DNA of 64,000 nucleotides from Shouchella lonarensis (GCF_900096965.1 NZ_FMYM01000003.1:239795-303794), one strand, 5' to 3'; positions 25,631-34,067 are shown, counted from the first letter of the stretch. Numbers and translations: made by a program. The notes: generated by a model from the letters alone, not told the origin.

Positions 25631-25857
25631 AAATACCAGTCTCCTTTGAGCTTTTTTCTCTATAATGATACTGTATCAAACAAACAGCCGATGCGGAAAG
25701 GAAAAATCCGAAAAAACAGCAACATTTTCAGTTTCCTAGCGTCAGTAGCCTTCCCAACCGTTTTATGGTAAAGTGAAAAAAGGCAGCTTTTTCTTCGTAC
25801 GCCTCTGAACATCCTACATAATCTAAGCAAAATTTTATCCTAAGGGGGGAGAACATC

Positions 25858-26310
25858 ATGCCTGGCTCATGGTTTATGCGATTTATTATTTTATGGGCAT
25901 TCATCTTACTCGGACTCATGTTAATCGGTGGTTTCTTTATGTTCCGCAAGTTTTTAAAACGCCTCCCTAAAGCAGACGGAAAATCAACGTTAGACTGGCA
26001 AGAATATTATATTCAACAAGCATTACCTCTGTGGCAAGATGAACAGCGCACCCTTTTAAATGAACTTGTAGAACCTGTCCCACAGCTCTTCCGTGATGTC
26101 GCGAAAGAAAAAATTGCCGGGAAGATTAGTGAGCTCGCTTTAAAAGAAAAAGCCACGACCCTCACTTTGGACACAATCATTCGTGGTTACATTATCGCAA
26201 CCCCAAAGCGTGATCACAAATTTCTCATCAAAAAATTAAACGAGAAAAACATTGATCTAACGCCTTACGAACATTTGCTCGACCGCACACAAAACAATCC
26301 CTCGCCTTAA
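25858..26310 (+). CDS. yneK: DUF2621 family membrane protein (YneK-like)
   Basis: 150 residues with one N-terminal transmembrane helix (about 7-29) followed by RKFLKRLPKADGKSTLDWQEYYIQ, PVPQLFRDVAKEKIAGKISELAL and IIRGYIIATPKRDHKFLIKKLNEKNIDLTPYEHLL, which I recognise as the DUF2621/YneK family of Bacillus. Its biochemical role is unknown; in B. subtilis it lies in the same yne neighbourhood as sirA and yneF, as here. GGGGGGAGAAC precedes the ATG. A terminator follows. Confidence 0.75.
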   Translation: MPGSWFMRFIILWAFILLGLMLIGGFFMFRKFLKRLPKADGKSTLDWQEYYIQQALPLWQDEQRTLLNELVEPVPQLFRDVAKEKIAGKISELALKEKATTLTLDTIIRGYIIATPKRDHKFLIKKLNEKNIDLTPYEHLLDRTQNNPSP

Positions 26311-26337
26311 TGGTCAGACGAGGGATTGTTTTTATTT
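26296..26337. terminator. Terminator between yneK and yneF
   Basis: CAATCCCTCG and CGAGGGATTG form a 10-bp stem around ~16 bases, followed by TTTTTATTT rightward. Confidence 0.8.
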
Positions 26338-26547
26338 CGACTGTTGCTTTTGCATGGCCTTCATCATCTGATTAATTTTCTTTTGCGACGGGTTTTGCCC
26401 CATTTGCATCATCATCACACGTAACATTTGCTCATTAATCGGTGGATTCTTTTTCAAATAAGACATCATTGTCTTCCGTGCTACAAAGAAACCGATTGCG
26501 ACCCCCGCAATTACCGCAAGCGTATAACCAATAATATGGATCCACAT
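26332..26547 (-). CDS. yneF: UPF0154 protein YneF
   Basis: 71 residues with an N-terminal membrane helix (about 5-24) and the family signature [45 protein letters not shown]. This is the conserved UPF0154 family of Firmicutes, function unknown. Start at the ATG with AAGGAGGCAAG upstream. Adjacent to sirA as in B. subtilis. Confidence 0.93.
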   Translation of the reverse strand: MWIHIIGYTLAVIAGVAIGFFVARKTMMSYLKKNPPINEQMLRVMMMQMGQNPSQKKINQMMKAMQKQQSK

Positions 26548-26637
26548 CTTTCTTGCCTCCTTCAACCATTGTTCCTATGTACATAATAAGAATCTCATCT
26601 ATTATACCTTAAAATGGCATGTTTTAAAAGGCACAAA

Positions 26638-26668
26638 AGAAAAAACGCGCCTAATACACGCGTTCTTT
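26638..26668 (-). terminator. Terminator of sirA
   Basis: Minus strand AACGCG-tgtattagg-CGCGTTTTTTCTTTTG, overlapping the sirA stop codon. Confidence 0.65.
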
Positions 26669-27079
26669 CGCAAGTGGTTGCAACCAACCAAATCTTCCTT
26701 CCCTCACATTCACAGCAAAGAACAAACCATCCACACTCTTTAATAAGTCAAACATAACCGTCTCTGTGTATGTATCTCCCTCAGCAGAGACGAATACGAC
26801 CCTCTCTTTTATTTTCAGTTGGCAACGATGTGCACGCCCTCTCTGTACGTACGTCGTATATACCCCTTCATCAATCTCATAACAATATCGACTGATCGTT
26901 TCATCCAATGCCAACTTCGGGATAGGTCTTGTAATATAATGGATCTGTTTTTCTAATTGCACCCGCTCATTCGCTGACGCATGAGAAAACTCCTCAAAAA
27001 GTTGAAACAATGTTGCTTCTTGCCCTAAATATGATGCAGCAACTGCTTGATCGAGTAAATAGAGTTCATAATGCCTCAT
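26651..27079 (-). CDS. sirA: Sporulation inhibitor of replication SirA
   Basis: 142 residues resembling B. subtilis SirA (YneE): the N-terminal HYELYLLDQAVAASYLGQEATLFQLFEEF, the central IHYITRPIP and the C-terminal FAVNVREGRFGWLQPL blocks are in register. SirA binds DnaA domain I and blocks new rounds of replication at the onset of sporulation. Located next to yneF as in B. subtilis. However tkt, its normal other neighbour, is displaced 7 kb to the right by accessory genes. No unusual features. Confidence 0.85.
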   Translation of the reverse strand: MRHYELYLLDQAVAASYLGQEATLFQLFEEFSHASANERVQLEKQIHYITRPIPKLALDETISRYCYEIDEGVYTTYVQRGRAHRCQLKIKERVVFVSAEGDTYTETVMFDLLKSVDGLFFAVNVREGRFGWLQPLAKERVY

Positions 27080-27310
27080 CTACACATCCCTCCATCGCCC
27101 ATCGGACTTTTCTTCCTATCCTAGAATGGAATGAGGTCACCCTCACTCATCTATTCTAAGACAACAAGCTTTTCTATCTATCATACCGATGTTGAAAGAA
27201 AGATGCTGTCTCTTTGTGAAAAAATATCACACTATTCACGTCGAAAAAGATATTTTTTCCAAGATCTGTACGCAAGACGTTGTCATCCCACACTATGACA
27301 CTTACACAAG

Positions 27311-28279
27311 TCAAAATTCCTTAGAAAAACCGGCGACTGGATAATGGTCAGAGTAGTCGTTATACGTGTATTTCTTAAACCAAGACGTGACAGTCCACCA
27401 AGGTGATTTTACGTACAAGGATTGATTTTGCCAGTTTCGTGGCTGTGCATGGTCCTTTTCCACTAAAATATAATCTAAATGCTCGGATTCACCACCTGGA
27501 TAATTGTACTGTGCAATCCCATTTGTCGCTGGATCCCACGTCGAAGCAAAACCTGTGTATTCACGTGGCGCAGTCACATTAAGTTGAGAGAGCATCTCCG
27601 TATATTCAGAAGATGACTTGACCACATTTAAATCGCCACCAATCCACAGTGCCTCTTCTATAGGGATGTCTTTTTCCGCGATAAAATCGCTTATTTCTTG
27701 CATTTGCGAACGTCGCACGGACCGCGCCTCGCCAGTGGCGCATCCCTCATCTTCAGATTGCATGTGCGTGCCAATGACATGATACATTTGCCCTTGCTTT
27801 TCAATCTTTACGTAAACAAACCCCTTATTTGCGTACCAATCCGACCCACAAGCTTCCTTATAAACGTACTGGATCTTTTCCAAAATGGGCCACTTACTCA
27901 CAATCGATACACCGCCATCTTCTGGCGTAAGCGATGAATAGCTACCGCGGGTATCATCCCAACCTGATCGACCGCGTCCTAACACTGGTGTTTGGTCTGA
28001 ATATTGATTTGAGATGTTGTTGAGCAATCGGTTAGAAGCGCCATTGTCAAACAGCTCACTAAAAATAATCACGTCATGACCGTCCATGTAGTGTGCGTCC
28101 GCGATCAAATCTGCCCGCTCTAGCTGCCCCCAGTTAGGAAATAAGCTACGCGGAAGAAAATACACGTTATGGGTCAGTATTTTGAAATCCTCTGGGTAAA
28201 TACGTTCCTGAGCAGCAGAGACAGACGAAAAAACCGACAATATGAACACACAAACAAGTAGCTTGATGACTCTTCTCAC
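27311..28279 (-). CDS. Secreted sphingomyelinase C (haemolytic phospholipase)
   Basis: 322 residues with a signal peptide (cleavage near SSVSAA-Q, residue ~23) and the DNase-I-like fold of bacterial neutral sphingomyelinases. Catalytic residues are present: Asn38 (THNVYF), Glu75 (FSELFDN), His172 (GTHMQ), Asp216 and Asn218 (GGDLNV), Asp311-His312 (SDHYPV). The aromatic beta-hairpin for membrane contact (SPWWTVTSWF) is also there. Closest in pattern to B. cereus SMase and S. aureus beta-toxin; it hydrolyses sphingomyelin to ceramide and phosphocholine. A GTG start with AAGGGGG seven bases upstream is used. Own transcription unit in the tkt-sirA insertion. Confidence 0.92.
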   Translation of the reverse strand: MRRVIKLLVCVFILSVFSSVSAAQERIYPEDFKILTHNVYFLPRSLFPNWGQLERADLIADAHYMDGHDVIIFSELFDNGASNRLLNNISNQYSDQTPVLGRGRSGWDDTRGSYSSLTPEDGGVSIVSKWPILEKIQYVYKEACGSDWYANKGFVYVKIEKQGQMYHVIGTHMQSEDEGCATGEARSVRRSQMQEISDFIAEKDIPIEEALWIGGDLNVVKSSSEYTEMLSQLNVTAPREYTGFASTWDPATNGIAQYNYPGGESEHLDYILVEKDHAQPRNWQNQSLYVKSPWWTVTSWFKKYTYNDYSDHYPVAGFSKEF

Positions 28280-28396
28280 ACAATCGCCCCCTTTCATCCA
28301 TTGTGCACCTACATGTGTTAATTTTCAGTTAAATTAAAGTGAAGTCTACTAAAAGATTTGTAAATATTTTTTTTAAATAGCGATCCCAAATCAAAT

Positions 28397-28434
28397 AAAA
28401 AGCGCCCATCTCCTTAGAGATAGACGCTCACTGT
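28397..28434 (-). terminator. Terminator of the papain-like protease gene
   Basis: Minus strand AGCGTC-TATCTC-taag-GAGATG-GGCGCTTTTTATTTG hairpin with one imperfect step and a five-T tail. Confidence 0.75.
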
Positions 28435-28443
28435 GACCCAGTT

Positions 28444-29646
28444 TTAGCTTGCTTCTTCGAGTACAGGGGTTTCTTCTACTACAATTGTGCGAATCGGAAT
28501 GTTCATGCTTCTCGTCTTCCCATAACCATTTTTGGCAACAACATGATAAGTGTACTCTTTGTCCGGTTCAAGACCTGTGTTGATCACCGTTCTATTCCGG
28601 AATGTGCCCACGAGCTCGCCATCACGGTATAATTCAAACTGATCCACATTCATAGCCGATACCGAAAGCATCGCGTAATCAGAATCAACGTGATACGTAG
28701 ACACATTTACTCCTTGTGGCGGATAATGACGCGTACGCACATCAGCCACATAAGAATAGCCGCTGCTTAAGTCTCTTAAAATATCATATTTAATGTACGC
28801 ATAGCCGCCATCACCAAAACCTGTTCCCCAACTATTACGGACAATAAACCACTCGTTCTCCTCATCATAACCTGTGACCACAACTGCATGTCCACCACGA
28901 GATTTTCTTTCTTCGACTGGCGGTGTAATGCCAGACTTCGGTGTAGCGTCAAAGTTTGGATAAACATTAATTGCTGCCATAACAGGATTGCCATTTGCAA
29001 CCGCTTGTTTAATCTGATCTACCATCGTACGACCAGAGATATACCGGAAGCCATTGATTCTGTATGGCAATGCATTTTCCCGTTGTACTGGCGTATGTGG
29101 CTGCTGGAACTGGTCTGTGTTGTCACGATTCAAATCAAACGGACGCTCACTTTCTGGCGGCACACCGTACGTTCTCAAAATGTCAAATGCCGTGTAGAAG
29201 TGCATCCCGTCGTCTGGACCACTTGGATAGTAAATGAAACCTGGCGACAAATGCGTAATATCGCTCCCTCTTGCCTCTGTCGCTCTTCCAATATAGTACT
29301 CTCGTAAGCCAGTCGTCGCAAACGCAACACAAGTACCAAACGGACCTTGACTACGCACCGGCGCAAAATAAGGACGAAGGTCTACTTCTGAAGGCAACAC
29401 CTGGATGCCATTTCCGTCTTGAGAAAAGGCACGCTTCTTTAATTCCTCTTCCGTTACAAATGCTTGTTCTGGAACATAAGGTTCCATGTCTTTCGTCGGA
29501 GGTGAATCTTTTAAACCGGTTCCATAAGTAGAGAAATCATTTGGATCAAATGGCTTCTCTTGCTCTGCCCGCGCCTGTCCTCCCTCGAACAGTACACCGC
29601 TGAGCGCAAGTAACATTACAATGAGCGCAACAAAGAAACGTTTCAT
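28444..29646 (-). CDS. Secreted papain-like (C1 family) cysteine protease
   Basis: 400 residues. Signal peptide to about residue 27 (SGVLFEGGQARA-E), a ~60-residue propeptide-like segment, then the C1 catalytic domain: Gln100 of the oxyanion hole (RSQGPFGTC), nucleophile Cys106, His253 (RGGHAVVVTGY) and Asn271 (VRNSWGTGFGDGGY). The C-terminal ~85 residues (YAMLSVSAMNVDQFELYRDGELVGTF...YTYHVVAKNGYGKTRS) look like a fibronectin type III-type beta sandwich. C1 proteases of this layout are scarce in Bacillus. GGAGAGGAG precedes the ATG. Confidence 0.9.
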   Translation of the reverse strand: MKRFFVALIVMLLALSGVLFEGGQARAEQEKPFDPNDFSTYGTGLKDSPPTKDMEPYVPEQAFVTEEELKKRAFSQDGNGIQVLPSEVDLRPYFAPVRSQGPFGTCVAFATTGLREYYIGRATEARGSDITHLSPGFIYYPSGPDDGMHFYTAFDILRTYGVPPESERPFDLNRDNTDQFQQPHTPVQRENALPYRINGFRYISGRTMVDQIKQAVANGNPVMAAINVYPNFDATPKSGITPPVEERKSRGGHAVVVTGYDEENEWFIVRNSWGTGFGDGGYAYIKYDILRDLSSGYSYVADVRTRHYPPQGVNVSTYHVDSDYAMLSVSAMNVDQFELYRDGELVGTFRNRTVINTGLEPDKEYTYHVVAKNGYGKTRSMNIPIRTIVVEETPVLEEAS

Positions 29647-29892
29647 CTTGATTCTCCTCTCCATTCTTTACAAAGACTGACACAGCCTATGTATTTTTTT
29701 AACGAAATGATACGATATTTCCTACTTCATTATACGTTTTATACTATGTAGTTTCAATAGTTTTTTGATAAACTTATTGGTATTTAATATTAAAATATTA
29801 AGATGATTTAGGGGTGCCTTCCTCGATGTATTGATTTATCAGGGTATGAAACGTAAAAAAGAGGGCAAGAAGCCCTCTGAGCATAAACTACA
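29647..29892. other. Intergenic region, AT-rich, one terminator
   Basis: No coding frame with a ribosome site was found. The left two thirds are AT-rich and should hold the protease promoter. At 29856-29880 there is a minus-strand terminator, AGAGGGC-ttctt-GCCCTCTTTTTT, which must end a leftward transcript coming from the small-ORF region at 29.9-30.2 kb. Confidence 0.6.
29856..29880 (-). terminator. Terminator below the Phr-like region
   Basis: AGAGGGC and GCCCTCT form a perfect 7-bp stem with a five-base loop and a six-T tail on the minus strand. Confidence 0.85.
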
Positions 29893-30017
29893 TTATTGAT
29901 GATTTGCATGTGACTTGATTTGTGGTACTCCATGACCATTAGGTTCGATCTCTGCATTTGCTTGCGGGCTAGTCATTACTTCACAGCAAAAATTATGAAG
30001 CCTATTATCGCCTTCAT
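29893..30017 (-). pseudogene. Phr-like secreted peptide precursor with frameshift (candidate)
   Basis: From the ATG at 30015-30017, with GGAGGGGAAG ahead, translation gives MKAIIGFIIFAVK and stops. A shift of one frame after about codon 12 gives VMTSPQANAEIEPNGHGVPQ and runs to a stop at 29893. Joined, the two halves make a typical short secreted precursor: Lys, hydrophobic core, ANA cleavage site, polar propeptide. Size and coupling (TAATG overlap with the upstream gene) match Phr peptides of Rap-Phr pairs. The upstream gene does not look like a full Rap protein. Read as a decayed or mis-sequenced phr-like gene; the alternative is a fortuitous pair of short frames. Confidence 0.4.
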
Positions 30018-30205
30018 TAAACTTCCCCTCCTGAATTAGGGTGTTCGAGTTTTTCGCGGATAATCGACGCTAAAAATGCTCCATGACCTTTTTCAAACTG
30101 TTCCACGGCAGACAACAACAATTCCTTCCTAAAGTTTATTTGCCGTAACCGCTTTTCTGTGTCCTCTGTTATCCCGAAGCGTGTTGCCACCAAATAATCC
30201 GGCAT
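30017..30205 (-). CDS. Unrecognised 62-residue ORF, possibly a remnant
   Basis: Encodes a charged helical peptide (ITEDTEKRLRQINFRKELLLSAVEQFEKGHGAFLASIIREKLEHP). The ATG has no good ribosome site; a strong one (AAAGGAGATCC) lies 18 bases further upstream before ATG TTT TGG CGA TAA in the same frame, so an in-frame stop separates the ribosome site from this reading frame. This, and the coupled Phr-like fragment downstream, suggests the 3' remnant of a longer gene such as a rap. I cannot name it. Confidence 0.4.
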   Translation of the reverse strand: MPDYLVATRFGITEDTEKRLRQINFRKELLLSAVEQFEKGHGAFLASIIREKLEHPNSGGEV

Positions 30206-30300
30206 ATTTTATCGCCAAAACATGGATCTCCTTTAATTTTGTCGTTCCCTCTCCTTTTCGACTCAAAAAAACGGATTTTCCTCTCTTGTTTACCATTTTT

Positions 30301-30364
30301 CGTGCGACAAATAGTTACAGATTGTGTATGCCCGTTAGCAAAAATGATTGTTTTATGTCGCACG
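30301..30364. repeat. 9-bp perfect inverted repeat
   Basis: CGTGCGACA (30301-30309) and TGTCGCACG (30356-30364) are separated by 46 bases, in otherwise non-coding DNA downstream of the bacteriocin ABC gene. Could form a long-range hairpin or be paired operator half-sites. Confidence 0.45.
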
Positions 30365-30448
30365 TGGAGCGTCAAAAATTGGTCAATCTCGATTTTCAAG
30401 CAAGACTACGGCTTTAGACAAGCTTTCCCCACGAACTTTTATCTCCCT

Positions 30449-31120
30449 TCAAGCCCCCGCACGCGCTTCACCTTTTAACTCCGCCAGATCAATAATCCTC
30501 CCACAACGCCGCGCAACTTCAGGATCATGCGTCACAATCACAATCGTTTTGCCACGCTCATGTAACTGTTTGAAAATCCGCATAATGTCGTCGCGGTTAT
30601 CGCTATCAAGTGATCCTGTTGGCTCATCCGCTAAGATGAGTTCACATGGTTTTAAAAACATACGTGCCAAGGCAACGCGCTGCTGCTCTCCCCCAGAAAG
30701 TGTATAAATTTTTTGCTTTAAGGGCAGCGCAACCCCAACTTCCTTCAACGCCTCCAATTTTCTTTTTTGCTTCTCTTTCCTTGATAACTTTGAGTATATC
30801 AACGGAATTTCTAAATTCTCGTCGATCGTTCCATTATCAATGAGCGCGTAATGTTGAAACGAATAAGCAATTTTTTCGCGCAATAATTTCGTCACTTGAC
30901 GAGAAAAGCGGGACGGGCGCGCATTGCCAAATAAAAGCACCTCCCCTTCATCCGCACGCTCAAGCAAACCAATAAGATTCAAAATCGTTGTCTTTCCTGA
31001 ACCGCTTTCTCCTGTTAAAGCAACCATCTCTCCTTCAACAATCTTTAAATTGACCTGATCAAGAATCGTCGCGTCCCCGTAACGCTTTGTGACATGCTTC
31101 AGTTCACAAATTGTATTCAT
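30449..31120 (-). CDS. Bacteriocin ABC transporter ATP-binding protein (lactococcin 972 group)
   Basis: 223 residues of the MacB/LolD-type ATPase class. Walker A GESGSGKTT (~37-45), Q-loop AYSFQHYALI, signature YTLSGGEQQR, Walker B LILADEPTGSLD and H-loop VTHD are complete. Similar ATPases are found beside lactococcin-972-type bacteriocin genes together with a large DUF1430 membrane protein, which is exactly the upstream gene here (3-base gap). Likely powers export of, or self-protection against, the bacteriocin. AAAGGGGC precedes the ATG. Confidence 0.9.
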   Translation of the reverse strand: MNTICELKHVTKRYGDATILDQVNLKIVEGEMVALTGESGSGKTTILNLIGLLERADEGEVLLFGNARPSRFSRQVTKLLREKIAYSFQHYALIDNGTIDENLEIPLIYSKLSRKEKQKRKLEALKEVGVALPLKQKIYTLSGGEQQRVALARMFLKPCELILADEPTGSLDSDNRDDIMRIFKQLHERGKTIVIVTHDPEVARRCGRIIDLAELKGEARAGA

Positions 31121-31123
31121 TGG

Positions 31124-33370
31124 TTATGCCCCTTTCTTTGTCACTTGTAGTTGGTTGCGGTTTTCCATGATTAAAAGCGCCAAAATGGAAGCGATGAGTT
31201 CGATGAGACTGATGCCCAAGATCGTAAGTAAAAACGGCAAATCAATTGCTTCCTCCACAACAGTAGCAAGCAATACTGCACCACCAATGACCGCACCCCA
31301 CGTTAAAAACAACCACAGAAAATAACCGCGATACGTTTTGAGAATTCCTGTGCCAAATAAACGACGCACAACAAGACGTTTTTTATGTTTAGTGAAAAAA
31401 ATGAGCGTGTTTTGTCCGATTAGCAGACAGAAGACAACAATGATCACACCTAGCATCACTAGCACAATATTTCGATCGCGAATGAGCTTCTGCAAATCTT
31501 GTTCGACTGCTTCCCTAATGGATTGAACCTCAATCCGTTTATCCAGTTGTAACTCGCGTAGTGCTGGGGCAATTGCTTGCAGTGTTTTTTCTTTATCATT
31601 GTCAATGAGCTTCATTTTTAATGGATCAAATAGCCCTCCTCCTCGCATCCCGCCACTATAGACAAACAAATGATTCTGATCCGTTTTCACATGAATAATT
31701 GGATCAACAATCATATGATCTTCATCAGGAAACACATCAGGGTTGATACTGAACACAGATTGATTCTCTTTCGTCCAAATGATTTCTAGTGATTGATCCT
31801 CATCTTCTACAAGATAAAAATCACGTCGTCCTTCTGACTCATAATAATTACGAATTTCTTGTTCGCGTTCTCGGTACTGCGCTGGCACTAACAATAGCCA
31901 TTCACGATCATTTTCTGATATGACAATACGTTCCCCATGCTCATTTTCTATCGGAAACGCTTCTAAATAATTGACATTGACATTAATCGAGCGAATGCCA
32001 GCTGAATTTCGGTTTAATAAGATCATTTCTTCTTCATATTCACTCGCATCGATATACAGGGCACCGTGCTTATTTAAAACCGAATACAATGCATAAAGAC
32101 GACGCCCATCTTCTTGCATTGCTAAATCGTCTTCTCTACCAGTACGAGCAGTTACATGCCCCATTGAAACAGTCATCGGTCCATAGTGATCATTGACCGC
32201 TTGCCATGTGTCTGCCTTACTTTTACTCTGCAAGATGGCGTTTTCTTTACCGTGGGACAACCTGAAATAATCTTGCAACGCAAGCAAACTCAAACTAATT
32301 AAAGCGATCGAACAAATGACTTTTAAACTTGTATTCAATATGAAGATGGCTGTCGTGTCTTTACGATATTTTAACATGTCACTCACTTTCAACCAGCGAA
32401 TATAGCCATAGCAAACGGATGAACCTACAAGAAAAAGGAGAAAATCTCGCCCCACACTCGACCATGCACCTATCAAAAAAGTCCAAGGTGCTTGTAATGT
32501 AAACGCAAAAACGAGTGCCAAACTCACTGCAAAAACAAGCGCGATGCTCGCAAGACGAACGACATTCTGCCACCAAATACGGAGATTGGAAAACCCATAT
32601 AATTTACTAATTCCAATGGTTTTCGTTGTGTGAAAAATCGTATACATAAACAATAGCAACGTAATCACAAACACAATCGCTTTTAGCGCCGACAACTTTG
32701 ATAGATCATATAAAGCAAGATAAGATCGTTCTGCTTTCGCCTCATCTGCAGGTACTTGTAAATCAGCCACTGTATAAGTCACTGCGTCTTCATTTCCTTG
32801 TAAATGATCATTGAGTCTCTGAGCCAAAACTTGTAAAAACTTTTCTTTCGCTTCTTCACTAGCTTCCATAAAGTAATACCCATGAATAGGCACATGTACA
32901 AATGATTGCGAAAGTGGCTTCACCTTGATCGTCGTTTTATCATCAAAATAGCGAATACGCCCCACTTGTTCAACTTTTCCCGTTTCTTTTGACGATAGAA
33001 AGGATAGCCCAGTTTCAGACTCTTCCCCAGTTAGTAAGCGCCCATTACCAATATGTATATAGTCATCGAAATTTGTCTCTTGTGTGAGTAACACATACTT
33101 AATAACTTCAACAGGCGCTTCTTCATCAGGGGAATAATAGCGCGCCGGGCGAAACACATTGACACCAGTTTCCTTAGCACTATCTACAAGTAATGGGTAA
33201 AACGTTTCTACATCCGTAAGTGCCTCATCATTCGGAATCATAAACGGCGTTGTAAACGCATCTTCTAATGCACTGATTTGAATGAACTGTTCTTCTTGAA
33301 TTTGCAAGTAAGCGAGATAAAAACTGAACATCAGGCTCACTGTTAACATCAATACAGTGATTTTACGCAT
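31124..33370 (-). CDS. Bacteriocin-associated integral membrane protein (DUF1430)
   Basis: 748 residues from the ATG with AAGGAGGCAATC upstream. One N-terminal helix (about 4-22), a ~190-residue extracellular region, three to four helices (about 220-370), a second large extracellular region and three to four C-terminal helices (about 620-740). This duplicated layout and ends such as LIELIASILALLIMENRNQLQVTKKGA match the 7TM bacteriocin-immunity/export permease partner of lactococcin 972 systems. It probably forms the ABC complex with the downstream ATPase. Immunity versus export roles in this group are not settled. Confidence 0.85.
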   Translation of the reverse strand: MRKITVLMLTVSLMFSFYLAYLQIQEEQFIQISALEDAFTTPFMIPNDEALTDVETFYPLLVDSAKETGVNVFRPARYYSPDEEAPVEVIKYVLLTQETNFDDYIHIGNGRLLTGEESETGLSFLSSKETGKVEQVGRIRYFDDKTTIKVKPLSQSFVHVPIHGYYFMEASEEAKEKFLQVLAQRLNDHLQGNEDAVTYTVADLQVPADEAKAERSYLALYDLSKLSALKAIVFVITLLLFMYTIFHTTKTIGISKLYGFSNLRIWWQNVVRLASIALVFAVSLALVFAFTLQAPWTFLIGAWSSVGRDFLLFLVGSSVCYGYIRWLKVSDMLKYRKDTTAIFILNTSLKVICSIALISLSLLALQDYFRLSHGKENAILQSKSKADTWQAVNDHYGPMTVSMGHVTARTGREDDLAMQEDGRRLYALYSVLNKHGALYIDASEYEEEMILLNRNSAGIRSINVNVNYLEAFPIENEHGERIVISENDREWLLLVPAQYREREQEIRNYYESEGRRDFYLVEDEDQSLEIIWTKENQSVFSINPDVFPDEDHMIVDPIIHVKTDQNHLFVYSGGMRGGGLFDPLKMKLIDNDKEKTLQAIAPALRELQLDKRIEVQSIREAVEQDLQKLIRDRNIVLVMLGVIIVVFCLLIGQNTLIFFTKHKKRLVVRRLFGTGILKTYRGYFLWLFLTWGAVIGGAVLLATVVEEAIDLPFLLTILGISLIELIASILALLIMENRNQLQVTKKGA

Positions 33371-33447
33371 GAAGATTGCCTCCTTACCATTCATATCACA
33401 TTATCTGAAGGGAGGAAGCACAAGTTCCTCCCCATTAGCATAACTAT

Positions 33448-33852
33448 TTAGAGTCGACAACTCGTATTCCAGGTCACCCGTGTCTGGCCATAATCAAAAC
33501 GATTACCTACTTGTTTAGCGTGTGCCGTTTTTCCTGCAGCAGCACAAGAACTATTCGCTGTACGACCTCCTACTTTTGCCGATGCACCGTGAGTCTTACT
33601 AGGGTGGTCATATTTTGACTCTGCATACTTCCTCATACCCCAATCCGTCAGTCCTGATCGATACTTCCAAGTTCCACCGCCAACTTTCTCATCAATCCAA
33701 AACGGCGTGATCTCGTCATTACTCAATGGCTTCACATCAGTCAAGTCGACAAATCCTCCCGTCACACCATTCGCACTCGCCTCAGATACCGGGACAAACA
33801 AGGTTGCTGCTAACGCGACACTAAACAACGACTTCGACAACAAATTTCGCAT
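33448..33852 (-). CDS. Lactococcin 972 family bacteriocin precursor
   Basis: 134 residues: a Sec signal peptide with cleavage about ASA-NG (residue ~27), then a mature part with the lactococcin 972 signature GGGTWKYRSGLTDWGMRKYAESKYDHPSKTHGASAKVGGR and a C-terminal VTWNTSC. Lactococcin 972 binds lipid II and blocks septum formation in related bacteria. Unlike the classical 66-residue mature peptide this one is longer, with two or three Cys (NSSCAAAG and NTSCRL), which might pair. GGGAG lies nine bases before the ATG. It heads an operon with the DUF1430 protein and ABC ATPase. Confidence 0.85.
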   Translation of the reverse strand: MRNLLSKSLFSVALAATLFVPVSEASANGVTGGFVDLTDVKPLSNDEITPFWIDEKVGGGTWKYRSGLTDWGMRKYAESKYDHPSKTHGASAKVGGRTANSSCAAAGKTAHAKQVGNRFDYGQTRVTWNTSCRL

Positions 33853-33869
33853 AGACACTCGCTCCCTTG

Positions 33870-33903
33870 ATAAAATTCCTCCTTTACTAGGAGGTAATTT
33901 TAT
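33870..33903 (-). promoter_or_regulatory. Inverted repeat in the bacteriocin leader
   Basis: ATAAAATTCCTCC and GGAGGTAATTTTAT form a 13-bp stem with one bulge and a seven-base loop, overlapping the -10 region/transcription start. It could be an operator or a 5' mRNA hairpin controlling translation (it contains an AGGAGG that is not used as the SD). Confidence 0.55.
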
Positions 33904-33931
33904 TGTACAATCCAACAATAAACATAATCAA
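33902..33931 (-). promoter_or_regulatory. Promoter of the bacteriocin operon
   Basis: TTGATT (33926-33931), 18-base spacer, TACAAT (33902-33907), directed toward the bacteriocin gene and partly covered by the inverted repeat. Confidence 0.6.
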
Positions 33932-34067
33932 TTGTTTTTTTTGTCGTTATAAAACTATATGAGTCGAATAGTAGCATATAATAAATTTATTTTGTTCCAC
34001 TATGTTTAAATAGCTACCCTTCCATCACAAAGGGATAGCGAGCGCTTTCTTTTGATGATAAAAACAA

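Noticed and set aside
27220..27260. Terminator of the sphingomyelinase gene
   Set aside because: AAAATATC...GATATTTT arms exist but are AT-only and separated by a long loop; too weak to call.
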